Shown here in pieces: positions 7,534 through 16,438 of a stretch of DNA of 64,000 nt. Below the pieces are notes generated by a model. It ran no database searches, was not told the origin of the DNA, and saw only the letters and a program-made list of their open reading frames with translations. Both the position numbers and the translations under genes were made by a program. The stretch spans positions 100,356-164,355 of the forward strand of contig JAHHHM010000016.1 in NCBI GenBank assembly GCA_019359355.1, read 5' to 3'. Every line of letters begins with the position of its first letter. The first letter of the stretch is position 1. This stretch comes from Microcoleus vaginatus WJT46-NPBG5 (GTDB taxonomy: Bacteria > Cyanobacteriota > Cyanobacteriia > Cyanobacteriales > Oscillatoriaceae).

Positions 7534-8481
7534 ATGCGGATGATTGACCATGATCGGTTGTTTAAAGAACTCCTGACAACTTTTTTTGTGGAGTTTGTCG
7601 AGTTGTTTCTACCAGAAGTGGCGGCTTATCTAGAAGGAGATTCGATAGAATTTATAGATAAGGAAGTGTTTACGGATGTCACAGCCGGCGAAAAATATGA
7701 AGCAGATTTAGTCGTAAAAGCTCGGTTTCGAGGTCAGGAATCCTGTTTTCTAGTTCATGTCGAACACCAAGCGCGAACAGAAACAGAATTCAGTCAACGA
7801 ATGTTTCGATATTTTGCGCGATTGTATGAGAAATTTGGGCTGCCGGTGTATCCTGTGGCGCTATTTTCTTACGAGACGCCAATTCGCCCCGAACCAAATG
7901 TTCATCAAGTGGCATTTCCAAATAAAGTGGTTTTGCAATTCAACTATGATGTGATTCAGCTAAATCGCCTCAATTGGCGAGATTTTTTGCGGCAACCTAA
8001 CCCGGTTGCGAGTGCGTTGATGGCAAAAATGAATATAGCACCGGCAGAGCGCCGGCAGGTAAAATTTGAATGTCTGTGTCTGCTAGCAACTTTGCGATTA
8101 GATCCAGCGCGGATGCAGTTGATTTCCGGATTTATCGATACCTATCTGCGCCTGGGTGCAGAAGAGGAGAAGCTGTTACGGGATGAAATTGCTAAGATGG
8201 AGCCGGTTCAGCAGGAGGAAGTTATGCGAATTGTCACAAGCTGGATGGAAGAAGGAATAGAACAGGGTTTGCAGCAAGGAAAAGAGGAGGCAACACTCTC
8301 GCTAATTCTGCGCCAACTTCCAAAGCGAGTTGGTGCGGTTTCTCCTAAGTTACAAGCACGAATTCAGCAGTTATCTTTGCCTCAGTTAGAGAATTTAGCA
8401 GAGGCGTTGTTAGATTTCACAAATGAGGGGGATTTAGTGGCTTGGTTGCCGGCTTCCCAACACTCACAAACAGAGGAATAA
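7534..8481 (+). CDS. Rpn-family recombination-promoting nuclease/DUF4351 protein
   Basis: This 315-residue protein has an N-terminal PD-(D/E)XK-like nuclease domain of the Rpn/PDDEXK_2 type, once annotated as putative transposase. It shows DHDRLFKELL at the start, the acidic EADLVVK and the LVHVEHQ segment. A linker with an EGIEQGLQQGKEEA helix leads to a C-terminal DUF4351 domain at about residues 255-305 (LILRQLPKRVG to LENLAEALLDF). ATG 7540 (MIDHDR) is an equally good start. Such genes are multicopy in filamentous cyanobacteria. It follows the DUF2442 gene by 91 bases on the same strand, closing the accessory island next to polA. Confidence 0.88.
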   Translation: MRMIDHDRLFKELLTTFFVEFVELFLPEVAAYLEGDSIEFIDKEVFTDVTAGEKYEADLVVKARFRGQESCFLVHVEHQARTETEFSQRMFRYFARLYEKFGLPVYPVALFSYETPIRPEPNVHQVAFPNKVVLQFNYDVIQLNRLNWRDFLRQPNPVASALMAKMNIAPAERRQVKFECLCLLATLRLDPARMQLISGFIDTYLRLGAEEEKLLRDEIAKMEPVQQEEVMRIVTSWMEEGIEQGLQQGKEEATLSLILRQLPKRVGAVSPKLQARIQQLSLPQLENLAEALLDFTNEGDLVAWLPASQHSQTEE

Positions 8482-8486
8482 ACGCT

Positions 8487-9287
8487 CTATGGAGCCAAAT
8501 AAGCGCGAATAATTTTAATCACTTCATCGGGCGCACTCAAGTGAGGGACATGACCCCTGGCATTGATGTTCACAAACTGATTGTTGGGAATCTTTGCTGC
8601 CAGATACCGGCCTACCTCCGGAGGTACAGCTTTATCGTGACTCGATTGTACAATCAGTGCCGGCACAGTTAAACGCGGCAAATCGTTGCGGAAGTCGGAC
8701 TGAAAAATGATGCGTGCGAGAACTGAAGCAATATCCGGGCGCATATCTTGTAGTGAACGGGCAAACTCAATTGCGAGTTCCGGTTGTTCTGGGTTGCCTA
8801 CAACCAAAGGTGCGAAGCCACAAACCCAGGCATTGTAATTCGCAGACATAGCCGCATAAAAGGCATCCAGATCGGACTGCTCGAAACCGCCAATATATCC
8901 CGTATCGTTGAGATAGCGGGGTGAGGCACCAATCATGATGAGCCGGCTGAAGCGATGTGGCTCAATGATAGCTGCCAGCAAGCCAATCATCGCACTAATT
9001 GAGTGACAGACCAGAACCGAGCCAGTCAATTTTAATTCAGCACACAGCTCTAGTAAATCTTGTGCGTATCCGGAAAGGCTGTTGTAGCGGTGTGGGTTGT
9101 AAGCAGATACATCTGACTTGCCGGCTCCCACATGATCGAACAATACGATGCGATAATTAGACTCAAAGGCCGGTACAATATGTCGCCAAGCGCTTTGATT
9201 AGAGCCAAAACCATGAGCGAAGATGAGTGCTTGATTGCCTTTTCCCAGGACATTTACATGATTGCGTTTGAGAATATTCGCAGACAT
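8487..9287 (-). CDS. alpha/beta hydrolase, RsbQ/KAI2-like
   Basis: This 266-residue protein matches the RsbQ/D14/KAI2 clade along its whole length: ILKRNHVNVLGKGNQALIFA at the N-terminus, DHVGAGKSD, and nucleophile elbow CHSIS with Ser96. Asp of SSHDKAVPP and His of ARGHVPHLSAP complete the triad. Length and Ser96 position are as in B. subtilis RsbQ. In Bacillus RsbQ works with the PAS phosphatase RsbP in energy-stress sigma-B signalling, and plant relatives sense karrikin/strigolactone. No RsbP-like phosphatase is adjacent; a STAS protein exists 37 kb away at 46366. The natural ligand is unknown. It ends six bases from the converging Rpn gene. Confidence 0.9.
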   Translation of the reverse strand: MSANILKRNHVNVLGKGNQALIFAHGFGSNQSAWRHIVPAFESNYRIVLFDHVGAGKSDVSAYNPHRYNSLSGYAQDLLELCAELKLTGSVLVCHSISAMIGLLAAIIEPHRFSRLIMIGASPRYLNDTGYIGGFEQSDLDAFYAAMSANYNAWVCGFAPLVVGNPEQPELAIEFARSLQDMRPDIASVLARIIFQSDFRNDLPRLTVPALIVQSSHDKAVPPEVGRYLAAKIPNNQFVNINARGHVPHLSAPDEVIKIIRAYLAP

Positions 9288-9476
9288 CTTTACTATTTTA
9301 AACGACTGACTTTCTTTCTAATATAAGCATTTCGGCCATAGAGGGGCGACTGGTAATTAGGAACAGACTAGCACTAGACAATTTTACCTTGGAAGAGAGT
9401 AATAGGAAGAATTTTTACAAATGCAGCCTTTCTAAACAACAGGTTAGTTGTGATTTAATGGCTGTGAAAAATAAAA

Positions 9477-9512
9477 GAAACCCGGTTTATCCAAGAAACC
9501 GGATTTCTTTCC
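9477..9512 (-). terminator. terminator after the M1 aminopeptidase gene
   Basis: The stem CCGGTTT (9482-9488)/AAACCGG (9496-9502) is extended by GAAA/TTTC across one mismatch. It lies 21 bases downstream of the aminopeptidase stop on the minus strand and leads into the T-rich run complementary to AAAAATAAAAG. Confidence 0.7.
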
Positions 9513-9527
9513 ACTCACAACAAACAA

Positions 9528-12176
9528 CTATTTAGACTTAGCTTCTAGATTCTCTAACCGGCTCTTAAGTTCCTGATTTTCCTTCTTCAGCTGATCAAGT
9601 TCTTCCCGCATCTGCTTCACCGCTTTATCGGAACCGGCATTCTTTTGCACCTTCAGAATCGCTTCCTCAGCAATCCGGCGCACCCGCCCATCAGGCGTTT
9701 GATCGGCTAAAGCACTCAAAATTGCAATCGCCTTCGCCGTCTCCATTTGCCCCAGCGCCGACACCACGGAAACTTGCGTCAGAAAGAACGTTTCGTAAGA
9801 TAACTCAGTCAGTCGTTCCAAAATCCGCTCTAGATTCAGCGCAGTTTGCCCTGTCGAAATTGCTCCCAAAGCCCGAATTGCAGACAAACGCAGAGGTTGC
9901 GGCACACCGGCTTCCGTATATTCCAAAATCAGATCCAGGGCATCTTCCGACGTTTTCAGCCGGCTCAAACCGCCAATTGCACCGGCTCGCACCACCTCAT
10001 TCCAGCCGGCACGTTCCTTAAGAACCGACTTCAGCAGCTTCAGAACCTGACTTTCCTTCGGCTTCTCATTCAGCTTTGCCGCCGCAATTGCCCCAATTGC
10101 CCGGACAGCCGCCGCCTCCACATAATAACTAGGATCGCCCTTTTCCACAATTGGTTTGAGCGCCTTGTAACTCTCATGCGTCTTAATTTTCGCCAGCGAT
10201 TCCACCACCGCCTCACGCACACCGGCATCTTTGTCTTGCAACCCAACCACTAACGCATCAAACGCCTGATCTAGCTTAATTTGCGCTAGCAGTCTCGCCA
10301 CTTCCACCCGCACACCCCAAAACGCCTCTTTCTGAAGCGATTCCGATAGCGCCTTCACCACTTCTAAACCGCCTTTCTTTGCCAGCGCTTCTGCTGCATA
10401 AATGCGAGAAAGCGGATCGGGATCGAACTTTAACTGCGCTTTTAATTCCGCAACCGGATACTCCAGCGTCACCTTTTTCAGGAAATGATTGCCGGCATCA
10501 AAACTGATAAACTGGGGTTTTTCTGGCAGCGGGAAATAGAAACTTTGCTCTCGTTCGTGGACGCGAACCGTAAAAGTTTTGAATTCAGAGTTTTGATTGC
10601 TGAGTGAAGCGTTTATTTCTGTTTCCGCTGACTCTTCAGTGCTGTCTTCCGCTTGCTGAATATAACCAAATGCAATCGGTAGTTTTAGATCAAATAACTC
10701 TTTACCGGCACCATTGCTACTATCTTTAGCCTGAGTTTGTGTGACGGTTATTTTAGCGAGTTTGCTGTCTCCATCCCAAGAATACGCAACTTTATAATCT
10801 GGATGACCACCCCGATAAACATATTGGTCAAACAAAAACATCAAATTACGACCCGTGGCTTTTTCAATCGCTCTTAACAGGTCAATCGTTTCAACCGTGG
10901 CGTGGGCGTTGTCTTGAACAAAGGTTTGAATTGCCTTATAAAACAGTTCATCCCCTAATTCTGCCCGAATCATGTGATAGACACAAGCGCCTTTTTCATA
11001 AAGGTGCCGGTCGTATAATTCAATCGCTTCGCGATAAACATGGGTAACAATTGGGCGGCGATATCGGCTGCTATCTTCTGCAAAATAATTGCGGGCTTCT
11101 TTGAGCCGGTAGTAAGCTGCATCTTGTAAACCATACTCTTCTTCCGTCCACATCACCTCGGTATAAGAAGCCATTCCTTCTTTAATCCAGGCGTGTGACC
11201 AATGTTTGATCACAACCAAATCCCCAAACCACTGATGCGCCAATTCGTGAGCAACTAAACTTTCAGTGGTGCGATTATCTAACGCCGCCCGTTCATCGAT
11301 TAAACAGCGATCCGTTAGCAGTGTAGTTGAGGTGTTCTCCATTCCCCCAAAAATAAAATCATCTACGCAAACTTGGGCGTATTTAGGAAACGGATAAGGA
11401 TAGCCAAATTTTTGACTAAAAAACTCAATCATTCGGGGTGTTTTACCCATGCTGCGACGGGCATCTGCTTGCCGGCTTTTGTCTACATAGTAGTTAACCG
11501 GCAAACCGTTCCACTCATCCTTAATTTCCGCAAACTCACCCACCGCCAAAGTCATTAAGTAAGTGGGATGCACCTGTTTTTGCAACCAGTGGTAAATTTT
11601 GTCATCACCGGCATCTTCTGTAGCGATCAATTCCCCGTTAGAAATAGCGAGGAACTGCTTAGGAACGCGCACCCGAATCTCAGAGGTTGCCAGTTGTCCG
11701 GGATAGTCGAAGCAGGGAAACCAAAAGCGCGAGTCTTCATCTTCGCCTTGCGTCCAAACTTGCACGGGTTTGTCGGGGTAGTGCTTGTCTGGGGCAATGA
11801 AATACAGCCCACGCTGGGGATTTTCTACCTTGTAAACGATCTCCAGCGTTAATTGCTGGCCGGCTTGGGTCGGTTGCTCTAGCTGGATGTGCAACTTTTC
11901 GCCATCATAGTCGAAGGACTGTTTGCTTTCATCAACTTTCACTTTTTTAATGTTCAAGTTGACCGCATCCAAAGTAAGCCGGTCAATCCCGCTACGCACA
12001 GGCATTAGCTGAATAGTGCAACTGCCGTGGAAGCTTTTTTTGGGAATTTCCAGTACCAGGTCGAGGAAAATATGTTCTACTTGGCCCGGTCGATCGGGAT
12101 TGTAATGGGGGCGAGCTCCTGGCAACTCAAAGGATTTGTTACCGTTATTTTCTGCATCAAAGTAAAGGTGCGACAT
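9528..12176 (-). CDS. M1 family metallopeptidase with C-terminal HEAT repeats
   Basis: I choose the ATG at 12176 (MSHLYFDAENN), giving 882 residues. The upstream in-frame extension is Arg-rich and unlike the family. The beta-sandwich N-domain is followed by the catalytic domain. It has the GGMEN exopeptidase motif at about residues 277-281 and the zinc site HELAH at 310-314, with the third ligand Glu333 18 residues later. A Tyr-containing region follows. From about residue 600 on there are HEAT/PBS-lyase-like repeats (AVVESLAKI, AAVRAIGAIAAA, LSAIRALGAI), then a C-terminal coiled coil (MREELDQLKKENQELKSRL). The protein hydrolyses N-terminal amino acids and is probably cytoplasmic. It is divergent from the DUF3352 gene. 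Confidence 0.93.
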   Translation of the reverse strand: MSHLYFDAENNGNKSFELPGARPHYNPDRPGQVEHIFLDLVLEIPKKSFHGSCTIQLMPVRSGIDRLTLDAVNLNIKKVKVDESKQSFDYDGEKLHIQLEQPTQAGQQLTLEIVYKVENPQRGLYFIAPDKHYPDKPVQVWTQGEDEDSRFWFPCFDYPGQLATSEIRVRVPKQFLAISNGELIATEDAGDDKIYHWLQKQVHPTYLMTLAVGEFAEIKDEWNGLPVNYYVDKSRQADARRSMGKTPRMIEFFSQKFGYPYPFPKYAQVCVDDFIFGGMENTSTTLLTDRCLIDERAALDNRTTESLVAHELAHQWFGDLVVIKHWSHAWIKEGMASYTEVMWTEEEYGLQDAAYYRLKEARNYFAEDSSRYRRPIVTHVYREAIELYDRHLYEKGACVYHMIRAELGDELFYKAIQTFVQDNAHATVETIDLLRAIEKATGRNLMFLFDQYVYRGGHPDYKVAYSWDGDSKLAKITVTQTQAKDSSNGAGKELFDLKLPIAFGYIQQAEDSTEESAETEINASLSNQNSEFKTFTVRVHEREQSFYFPLPEKPQFISFDAGNHFLKKVTLEYPVAELKAQLKFDPDPLSRIYAAEALAKKGGLEVVKALSESLQKEAFWGVRVEVARLLAQIKLDQAFDALVVGLQDKDAGVREAVVESLAKIKTHESYKALKPIVEKGDPSYYVEAAAVRAIGAIAAAKLNEKPKESQVLKLLKSVLKERAGWNEVVRAGAIGGLSRLKTSEDALDLILEYTEAGVPQPLRLSAIRALGAISTGQTALNLERILERLTELSYETFFLTQVSVVSALGQMETAKAIAILSALADQTPDGRVRRIAEEAILKVQKNAGSDKAVKQMREELDQLKKENQELKSRLENLEAKSK

Positions 12177-12342
12177 GGGGAATTTCAGAGCCTGTAATGG
12201 CCGATTACTGCTAGTTATGTTAGATGTTGGGCGGTATGCGCTTTTCCTTACCAGATTAGCGCGTCTGGCGGCTTGCGTAGCCCGCACGCACCAACCGGCC
12301 TGCGTGTGTAGTGACATTATCACTGAGGTTGATACCGTTTAA

Positions 12343-14010
12343 ATGATTGACAATAATCCTATGACAGAAAGAATTTCCGGGAAAAAAACTCCGCTATTGG
12401 TGGCTGCGGCGGCTGTTGTTGCGGCGGGAAGTGTGGCCGGCTACCTGTACTTTAAAGGACTTCCCGGCAAGAGTTCGACTCCGCTTGAGAGTGCCAAATT
12501 AGTGCCAGATGAAGCCTTGATGACAGCGTTTGTCGCCACCGACTCGCAAAACTGGTCAAAATTGAAGCAGTTTGGCTCACCTGAAGCGCAAAAGTTGGTT
12601 GCTCAAGGCTTGCAAAACTTCCAAGCTCGAATGCTGGCAGACTCTAACATTAATTATGAGAAAGACTTGAAGCCTTGGGTAGGTGGGGTGATGTTCGCCA
12701 TCATGCCTTCGCCAGAGAAGGCTGCCGGTAAGGAACCTAACCTCCTCATGGTTGTGGGCATTCAAAATAAACTGAAAGCCCTAGAATTTGCCAACCGCTT
12801 GAAAGCCCAAGAAAAGGCAAAGGTTGAAGAAAAGCAGTACAAAGGCATTACCGTATCTAATGTTAAAGAGGAAAACGGCACCAATTACAACACTGCTGTG
12901 TTGGGAGATCATTTACTGCTGGCTTTCCAACCAGAAATCCTAGAGGATGCCATTGATACGTTTAAGGGAGAACCTTCCTTTGCCAGTAAAAGTGATGTGG
13001 CAACGGGGTTAGAAAAAGGTGCCGGTGTGCAAAATCCCATCGCTCAAGTTTATGTCAGTGATTGGGCTAGTGTCGTAAAGCAATACGCCTCGAACAGTCC
13101 ACAAGCACCACAACTGCCGGCAACCACGCTCAAGCAGCTAGAGCAAGTAAAATCTGTCGTAATGGGTCTTGGGGTGGATAATGAAGGTCTGCGGCTGAAA
13201 GCAGATGCACAGATGAACCCGCAAGCAATCACCCAAGAGTTTAAACCAACTCCAGGCACCGTGATCTCTGAATTTCCCGCCGAAACATTGGCCCTAGTCA
13301 CCGGCCACAAAATCAGTGAATATTGGTCTCAAATGGTGGCCCAGTCAAAAGACTCTCCTGAAATTAAAGCCTCTGTGGATCAGGTGCGGCAGTCCGTCAA
13401 AAATACCGTTAATCTTGATGCCGATAAAGAAATTTTCGGTTGGATGGATGGTGAATTTGGCCTAGGTGTGATTTCATCCAATCAGGGAATCTTAGCTCAG
13501 TTTGGATTTGGCAGTGCTTTGGTTGTCGAAACCGGCGATCGCAAAACTGCTGAAAGTACCTTTAATAAATTAGGAGTATTGGTTAAGCAAAATCTGCCAT
13601 TTCTCAGCATTGATCAGCGAAAAATTGGAGACAAAGAAGTTACCGAGTGGAAAATCCCTCAAGGTGCTTTATTAGGGTATGGTTGGCTGGATGACAACTC
13701 CCTCTTTGTGGCGCTTGGCCCCTTGGTGGATGTGATCGCCAATCAGCCGGCTAATCCTCTTGACACTAGCCCCAGTTTTAAAGCAATTGCCGGCTCTTTA
13801 CCCAAGTCCAATCAAGGCTATTTCTACCTAGATATGGATCGAACCATGCCGGTTGTTAACAACATCACCGAGCAATCTGGTAATCCTATCTCACCGGAAG
13901 CTTCTGCTATCCTCAACTCGATGCGCGGTGTCGGTGTAACAGCTACTTGGGAAAACAAAACAACCAATCAGCTAGAGATGTTGTTTTCTCTCAAACGTAG
14001 CAGTAAATAA
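12343..14010 (+). CDS. DUF3352 membrane-anchored protein
   Basis: This 555-residue protein has one N-terminal membrane segment (about residues 16-36, PLLVAAAAVVAAGSVAGYLY). A long periplasmic or lumenal DUF3352 domain follows, starting LVPDEALMTAFVATD and containing WVGGVMFAIMP and FGWMDGEFGLGV. The family is common in cyanobacteria and has no established biochemical activity. ATG 12361 (MTERISGKK) is an alternative start. It is divergent from the aminopeptidase with a 166-base promoter region. A low-complexity GGGAGAGGGGGAG/CCTCTC stretch follows the stop. Confidence 0.88.
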   Translation: MIDNNPMTERISGKKTPLLVAAAAVVAAGSVAGYLYFKGLPGKSSTPLESAKLVPDEALMTAFVATDSQNWSKLKQFGSPEAQKLVAQGLQNFQARMLADSNINYEKDLKPWVGGVMFAIMPSPEKAAGKEPNLLMVVGIQNKLKALEFANRLKAQEKAKVEEKQYKGITVSNVKEENGTNYNTAVLGDHLLLAFQPEILEDAIDTFKGEPSFASKSDVATGLEKGAGVQNPIAQVYVSDWASVVKQYASNSPQAPQLPATTLKQLEQVKSVVMGLGVDNEGLRLKADAQMNPQAITQEFKPTPGTVISEFPAETLALVTGHKISEYWSQMVAQSKDSPEIKASVDQVRQSVKNTVNLDADKEIFGWMDGEFGLGVISSNQGILAQFGFGSALVVETGDRKTAESTFNKLGVLVKQNLPFLSIDQRKIGDKEVTEWKIPQGALLGYGWLDDNSLFVALGPLVDVIANQPANPLDTSPSFKAIAGSLPKSNQGYFYLDMDRTMPVVNNITEQSGNPISPEASAILNSMRGVGVTATWENKTTNQLEMLFSLKRSSK

Positions 14011-14204
14011 GGGATAGAGTGGGAGAGGGGGAGAATTGCCTCTCATCCCATTTCCCATTCCCCTACCATTCTTGTTGACACAGCCATTCCCATTTCTAAA
14101 CTTTTTAAAGTTATCGTTAAAAAAACCACAGTTTTATTATTGTATGACGCAATAGAAACCATAATTGAACATGAAAACATTGGTCTATAAAAAGGGGAGC
14201 TGCA

Positions 14205-14651
14205 ATGGGTTTGTTTAGAAAATTGTTCAGCAATCAAAAATTAGATACCAATTCGCTTTCACAAGCCGAAGCAGTGGCGGCAATTGCAGTCGTGGCGATT
14301 TCGGCAGATGGTTATCTGCTCGAAGAAGAAAGGCAAAGTCTTTTTTCTGTCATGGCCGATTTGCAAGTTTTTAAGGAATATTCCAGCCGGCAGCGACTCA
14401 AACTGTTAGAAAAGTTATTTGATTTACTTAGGCAAAAAGGGGCACATACACTGGTTTACTCAGCGAAAGATGCCCTTTCTCCTAAGCTTCGAGAAACTGC
14501 ATTTGCGGTTGCCATCAATATGGTTATGGCAGATGGCACCCTCGTCGAAACTGAACGGGAATTTTTACGACAGCTAGAGCAAGTGCTAGAAATTCCAGAA
14601 GCCTGTGCTTCTCAAATGATCAAATCTATGCTAATTAAAAACAAAAGTTAG
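14205..14651 (+). CDS. TerB-like (tellurite-resistance domain) protein
   Basis: This 148-residue all-helical cytoplasmic protein carries two TerB-type half motifs, AIAVVAISADGYLLEEER and AVAINMVMADGTLVETER. In TerB-fold proteins the acidic residues of the DG-x-E pattern bind metal. A good Shine-Dalgarno (GGGGAG) precedes the ATG. No other ter genes are nearby, so tellurite resistance itself is not implied; a calcium or metal-dependent stress role is more likely for single TerB proteins. Confidence 0.85.
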   Translation: MGLFRKLFSNQKLDTNSLSQAEAVAAIAVVAISADGYLLEEERQSLFSVMADLQVFKEYSSRQRLKLLEKLFDLLRQKGAHTLVYSAKDALSPKLRETAFAVAINMVMADGTLVETEREFLRQLEQVLEIPEACASQMIKSMLIKNKS

Positions 14652-15008
14652 CTTTTACTGAGAATTTTGCAAAAAATGCTCTGATTAAGTTCCACATTAA
14701 CCTGAGCAAAATTTCTCAAGAAAGCTAGACACAAATAGATTAAACTCTTAACTTCATCTGCGTTTATCTGCGGATGTAGGTGAAACTTGAATGTGCTACG
14801 CTCGTCATTCAAGTTTCACCTACGGAATCTGCGGTTAAAAAATCTAAAATCTCAACTTTTGCAAAAAGCTTATAGATCCTCTCAAAGCCAAAACAGCCCC
14901 TAAAGCTATAACTTTTCGCAATTTTGCCTAAGTCATGCCGGCACTATTAACCGTTAAAATAAAATTTGGAAACAGGCCAGTAAACACTAACAATAAAAAC
15001 CGCCTATT
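14652..15008. other. intergenic region with a long perfect hairpin
   Basis: The 357-base gap contains an 18-bp perfect inverted repeat: left arm 14776-14793 (GTAGGTGAAACTTGAATG), 12-base loop, right arm 14806-14823. It splits a copy of the dispersed ATCTGCGTTTATCTGCGGTT repeat, so that ATCTGCGG occurs on both sides. It has no T-tract and is too far from the TerB stop to be an obvious terminator. The rest shows no gene. Confidence 0.7.
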
Positions 15009-15923
15009 ATGACTGTTGCTGCAAATACAACACCAGGATTAGCATCTCGCCTGGTTAATGGTGTCCTCTCCATCAAGCCTTTGGCAAATCTCGCCAAGCA
15101 CCAAGCACGTAAGATGATGATGGATCGCGCAGAGAGCATTGGCGTGCATTGGAGGCAAGACGCACAAGCCTTAAGATCGCAAGACTTGGAAGCAGAATTG
15201 GCAAAAGTGCAAAATCCTCAACTGAAATATCCAGAGTATTACGTCTGTTCATTCCACGCTTACGAAGCCGGCAACCTCAGCTGGGATGCGGCAACTGAAG
15301 TGGAAGTAGCTGCAAAAGCAGTCCACGCCAAAATTTGGCCGGATGCCGGTGTTGAAGGAGATGCCAAACTGCGCCAAAGTTATCATGATATCCTCAAAGC
15401 CCATCTGCCAAATCCCCCCCAAAATATTGTGGATCTTGGGTGCAGTGTGGGGATGAGTACGTTTGCTTTGCAAGAAGTTTTCCCCCAAGCAAATGTAACA
15501 GGTTTGGATTTATCCCCTTATTTCTTAGCAATTGCAAACCTACGTTCACAGCAAAGCCATAGTGATATTAATTGGGTTCATGCTACGGCAGAATCTACCG
15601 GCTTGCCAACCGCTTCTTACGATCTCGTTTCCATCTTTTTAATGTGTCATGAACTGCCGCAAACCGCAACCGTGCAGATTTTTAAAGAAGCTCGCCGGTT
15701 GTTGCGTCCGGGTGGTCATTTGGCAATTATGGATATGAATCCCAAGTCAGAAATCTATGCCAAAATGCCCCCTTACATTTTGACTTTGCTCAAGAGTACG
15801 GAGCCTTATTTGGATGAGTATTTTGCGTTAGACATTGAGCAAACATTAATCGATGCCGGTTTTGAAGCCCCAACTATTACACCGAACAGTCCTCGTCACC
15901 GCACTGTTATTGCGAAAGCTTAA
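15009..15923 (+). CDS. class I SAM-dependent methyltransferase
   Basis: This 304-residue protein has an N-terminal helical region of about 130 residues unlike the core fold. The Rossmann methyltransferase domain follows: motif I VDLGCSVGMS at about residue 141, the acidic end of strand 2 VTGLDLS, motif II region YDLVSIFLMCHELP, and LRPGGHLAIMDMNP. Substrate cannot be inferred; the long N-terminal extension is characteristic of a cyanobacterial subgroup. It is monocistronic, with its own strong terminator. Confidence 0.88.
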   Translation: MTVAANTTPGLASRLVNGVLSIKPLANLAKHQARKMMMDRAESIGVHWRQDAQALRSQDLEAELAKVQNPQLKYPEYYVCSFHAYEAGNLSWDAATEVEVAAKAVHAKIWPDAGVEGDAKLRQSYHDILKAHLPNPPQNIVDLGCSVGMSTFALQEVFPQANVTGLDLSPYFLAIANLRSQQSHSDINWVHATAESTGLPTASYDLVSIFLMCHELPQTATVQIFKEARRLLRPGGHLAIMDMNPKSEIYAKMPPYILTLLKSTEPYLDEYFALDIEQTLIDAGFEAPTITPNSPRHRTVIAKA

Positions 15924-15950
15924 GGATTAACCTGTTTTAACAGAATGTTG

Positions 15951-16006
15951 AAAACCCTGGTTCTGGGAAGTGGAGATGAAACAATCTCTCACCCAACCAG
16001 GGTTTT
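15951..16006 (+). terminator. intrinsic terminator of the methyltransferase gene
   Basis: A 12-bp outer stem AAAACCCTGGTT/AACCAGGGTTTT (15951-15962 with 15995-16006) has an inner TGGG/CCCA and GAGAT/ATCTC stem, followed by TTCTT. Confidence 0.85.
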
Positions 16007-16438
16007 TCTTATATTGATTGCTGAGATTGGGTGCCGGTGATAAAAGAGAGCCAAAAACAAAAGCATAAAAACAGATTTTGTAATTTTTTATCATATTATT
16101 TTATTTTGTCAAGAGTGGACATACGGATTTTAATAAGTTAGCGTAGACAACGCAGGTGTGTCACAAAAAAGTTAATGCAAATCACGCTTTAGGGAGATTC
16201 TTCTCAGCAGTGCCGCAACCAAATCCAACCTCAAAAACCTCTGTAGCCATGAAAATCAGTGGCTTTTCTGATTTCCTCGACTGGTTGTGTTTGCAGAAAG
16301 TTAACCTTGCTTTCAGCTCTTATCAATTTAACCAAGTATTGTTACTCAGATTAAATTTAGACAGATTCCAAAGCTTTAATTGTAGCGATGGTTGGGATCT
16401 CTCACATCTGTTCAAATTGCCCATTTTTGTTCTATACA
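16007..16438. other. AT-rich intergenic region
   Basis: About 430 bases precede the sulfotransferase. A 96-codon open frame at 16156-16446 has no protein-like character. I see no hairpin or promoter I can place firmly. Confidence 0.4.

Noticed and set aside
12177..12323. N-terminal 49-codon extension of the M1 peptidase
   Set aside because: Arg-rich, unlike the family start; the ATG at 12176 begins exactly where family similarity begins.
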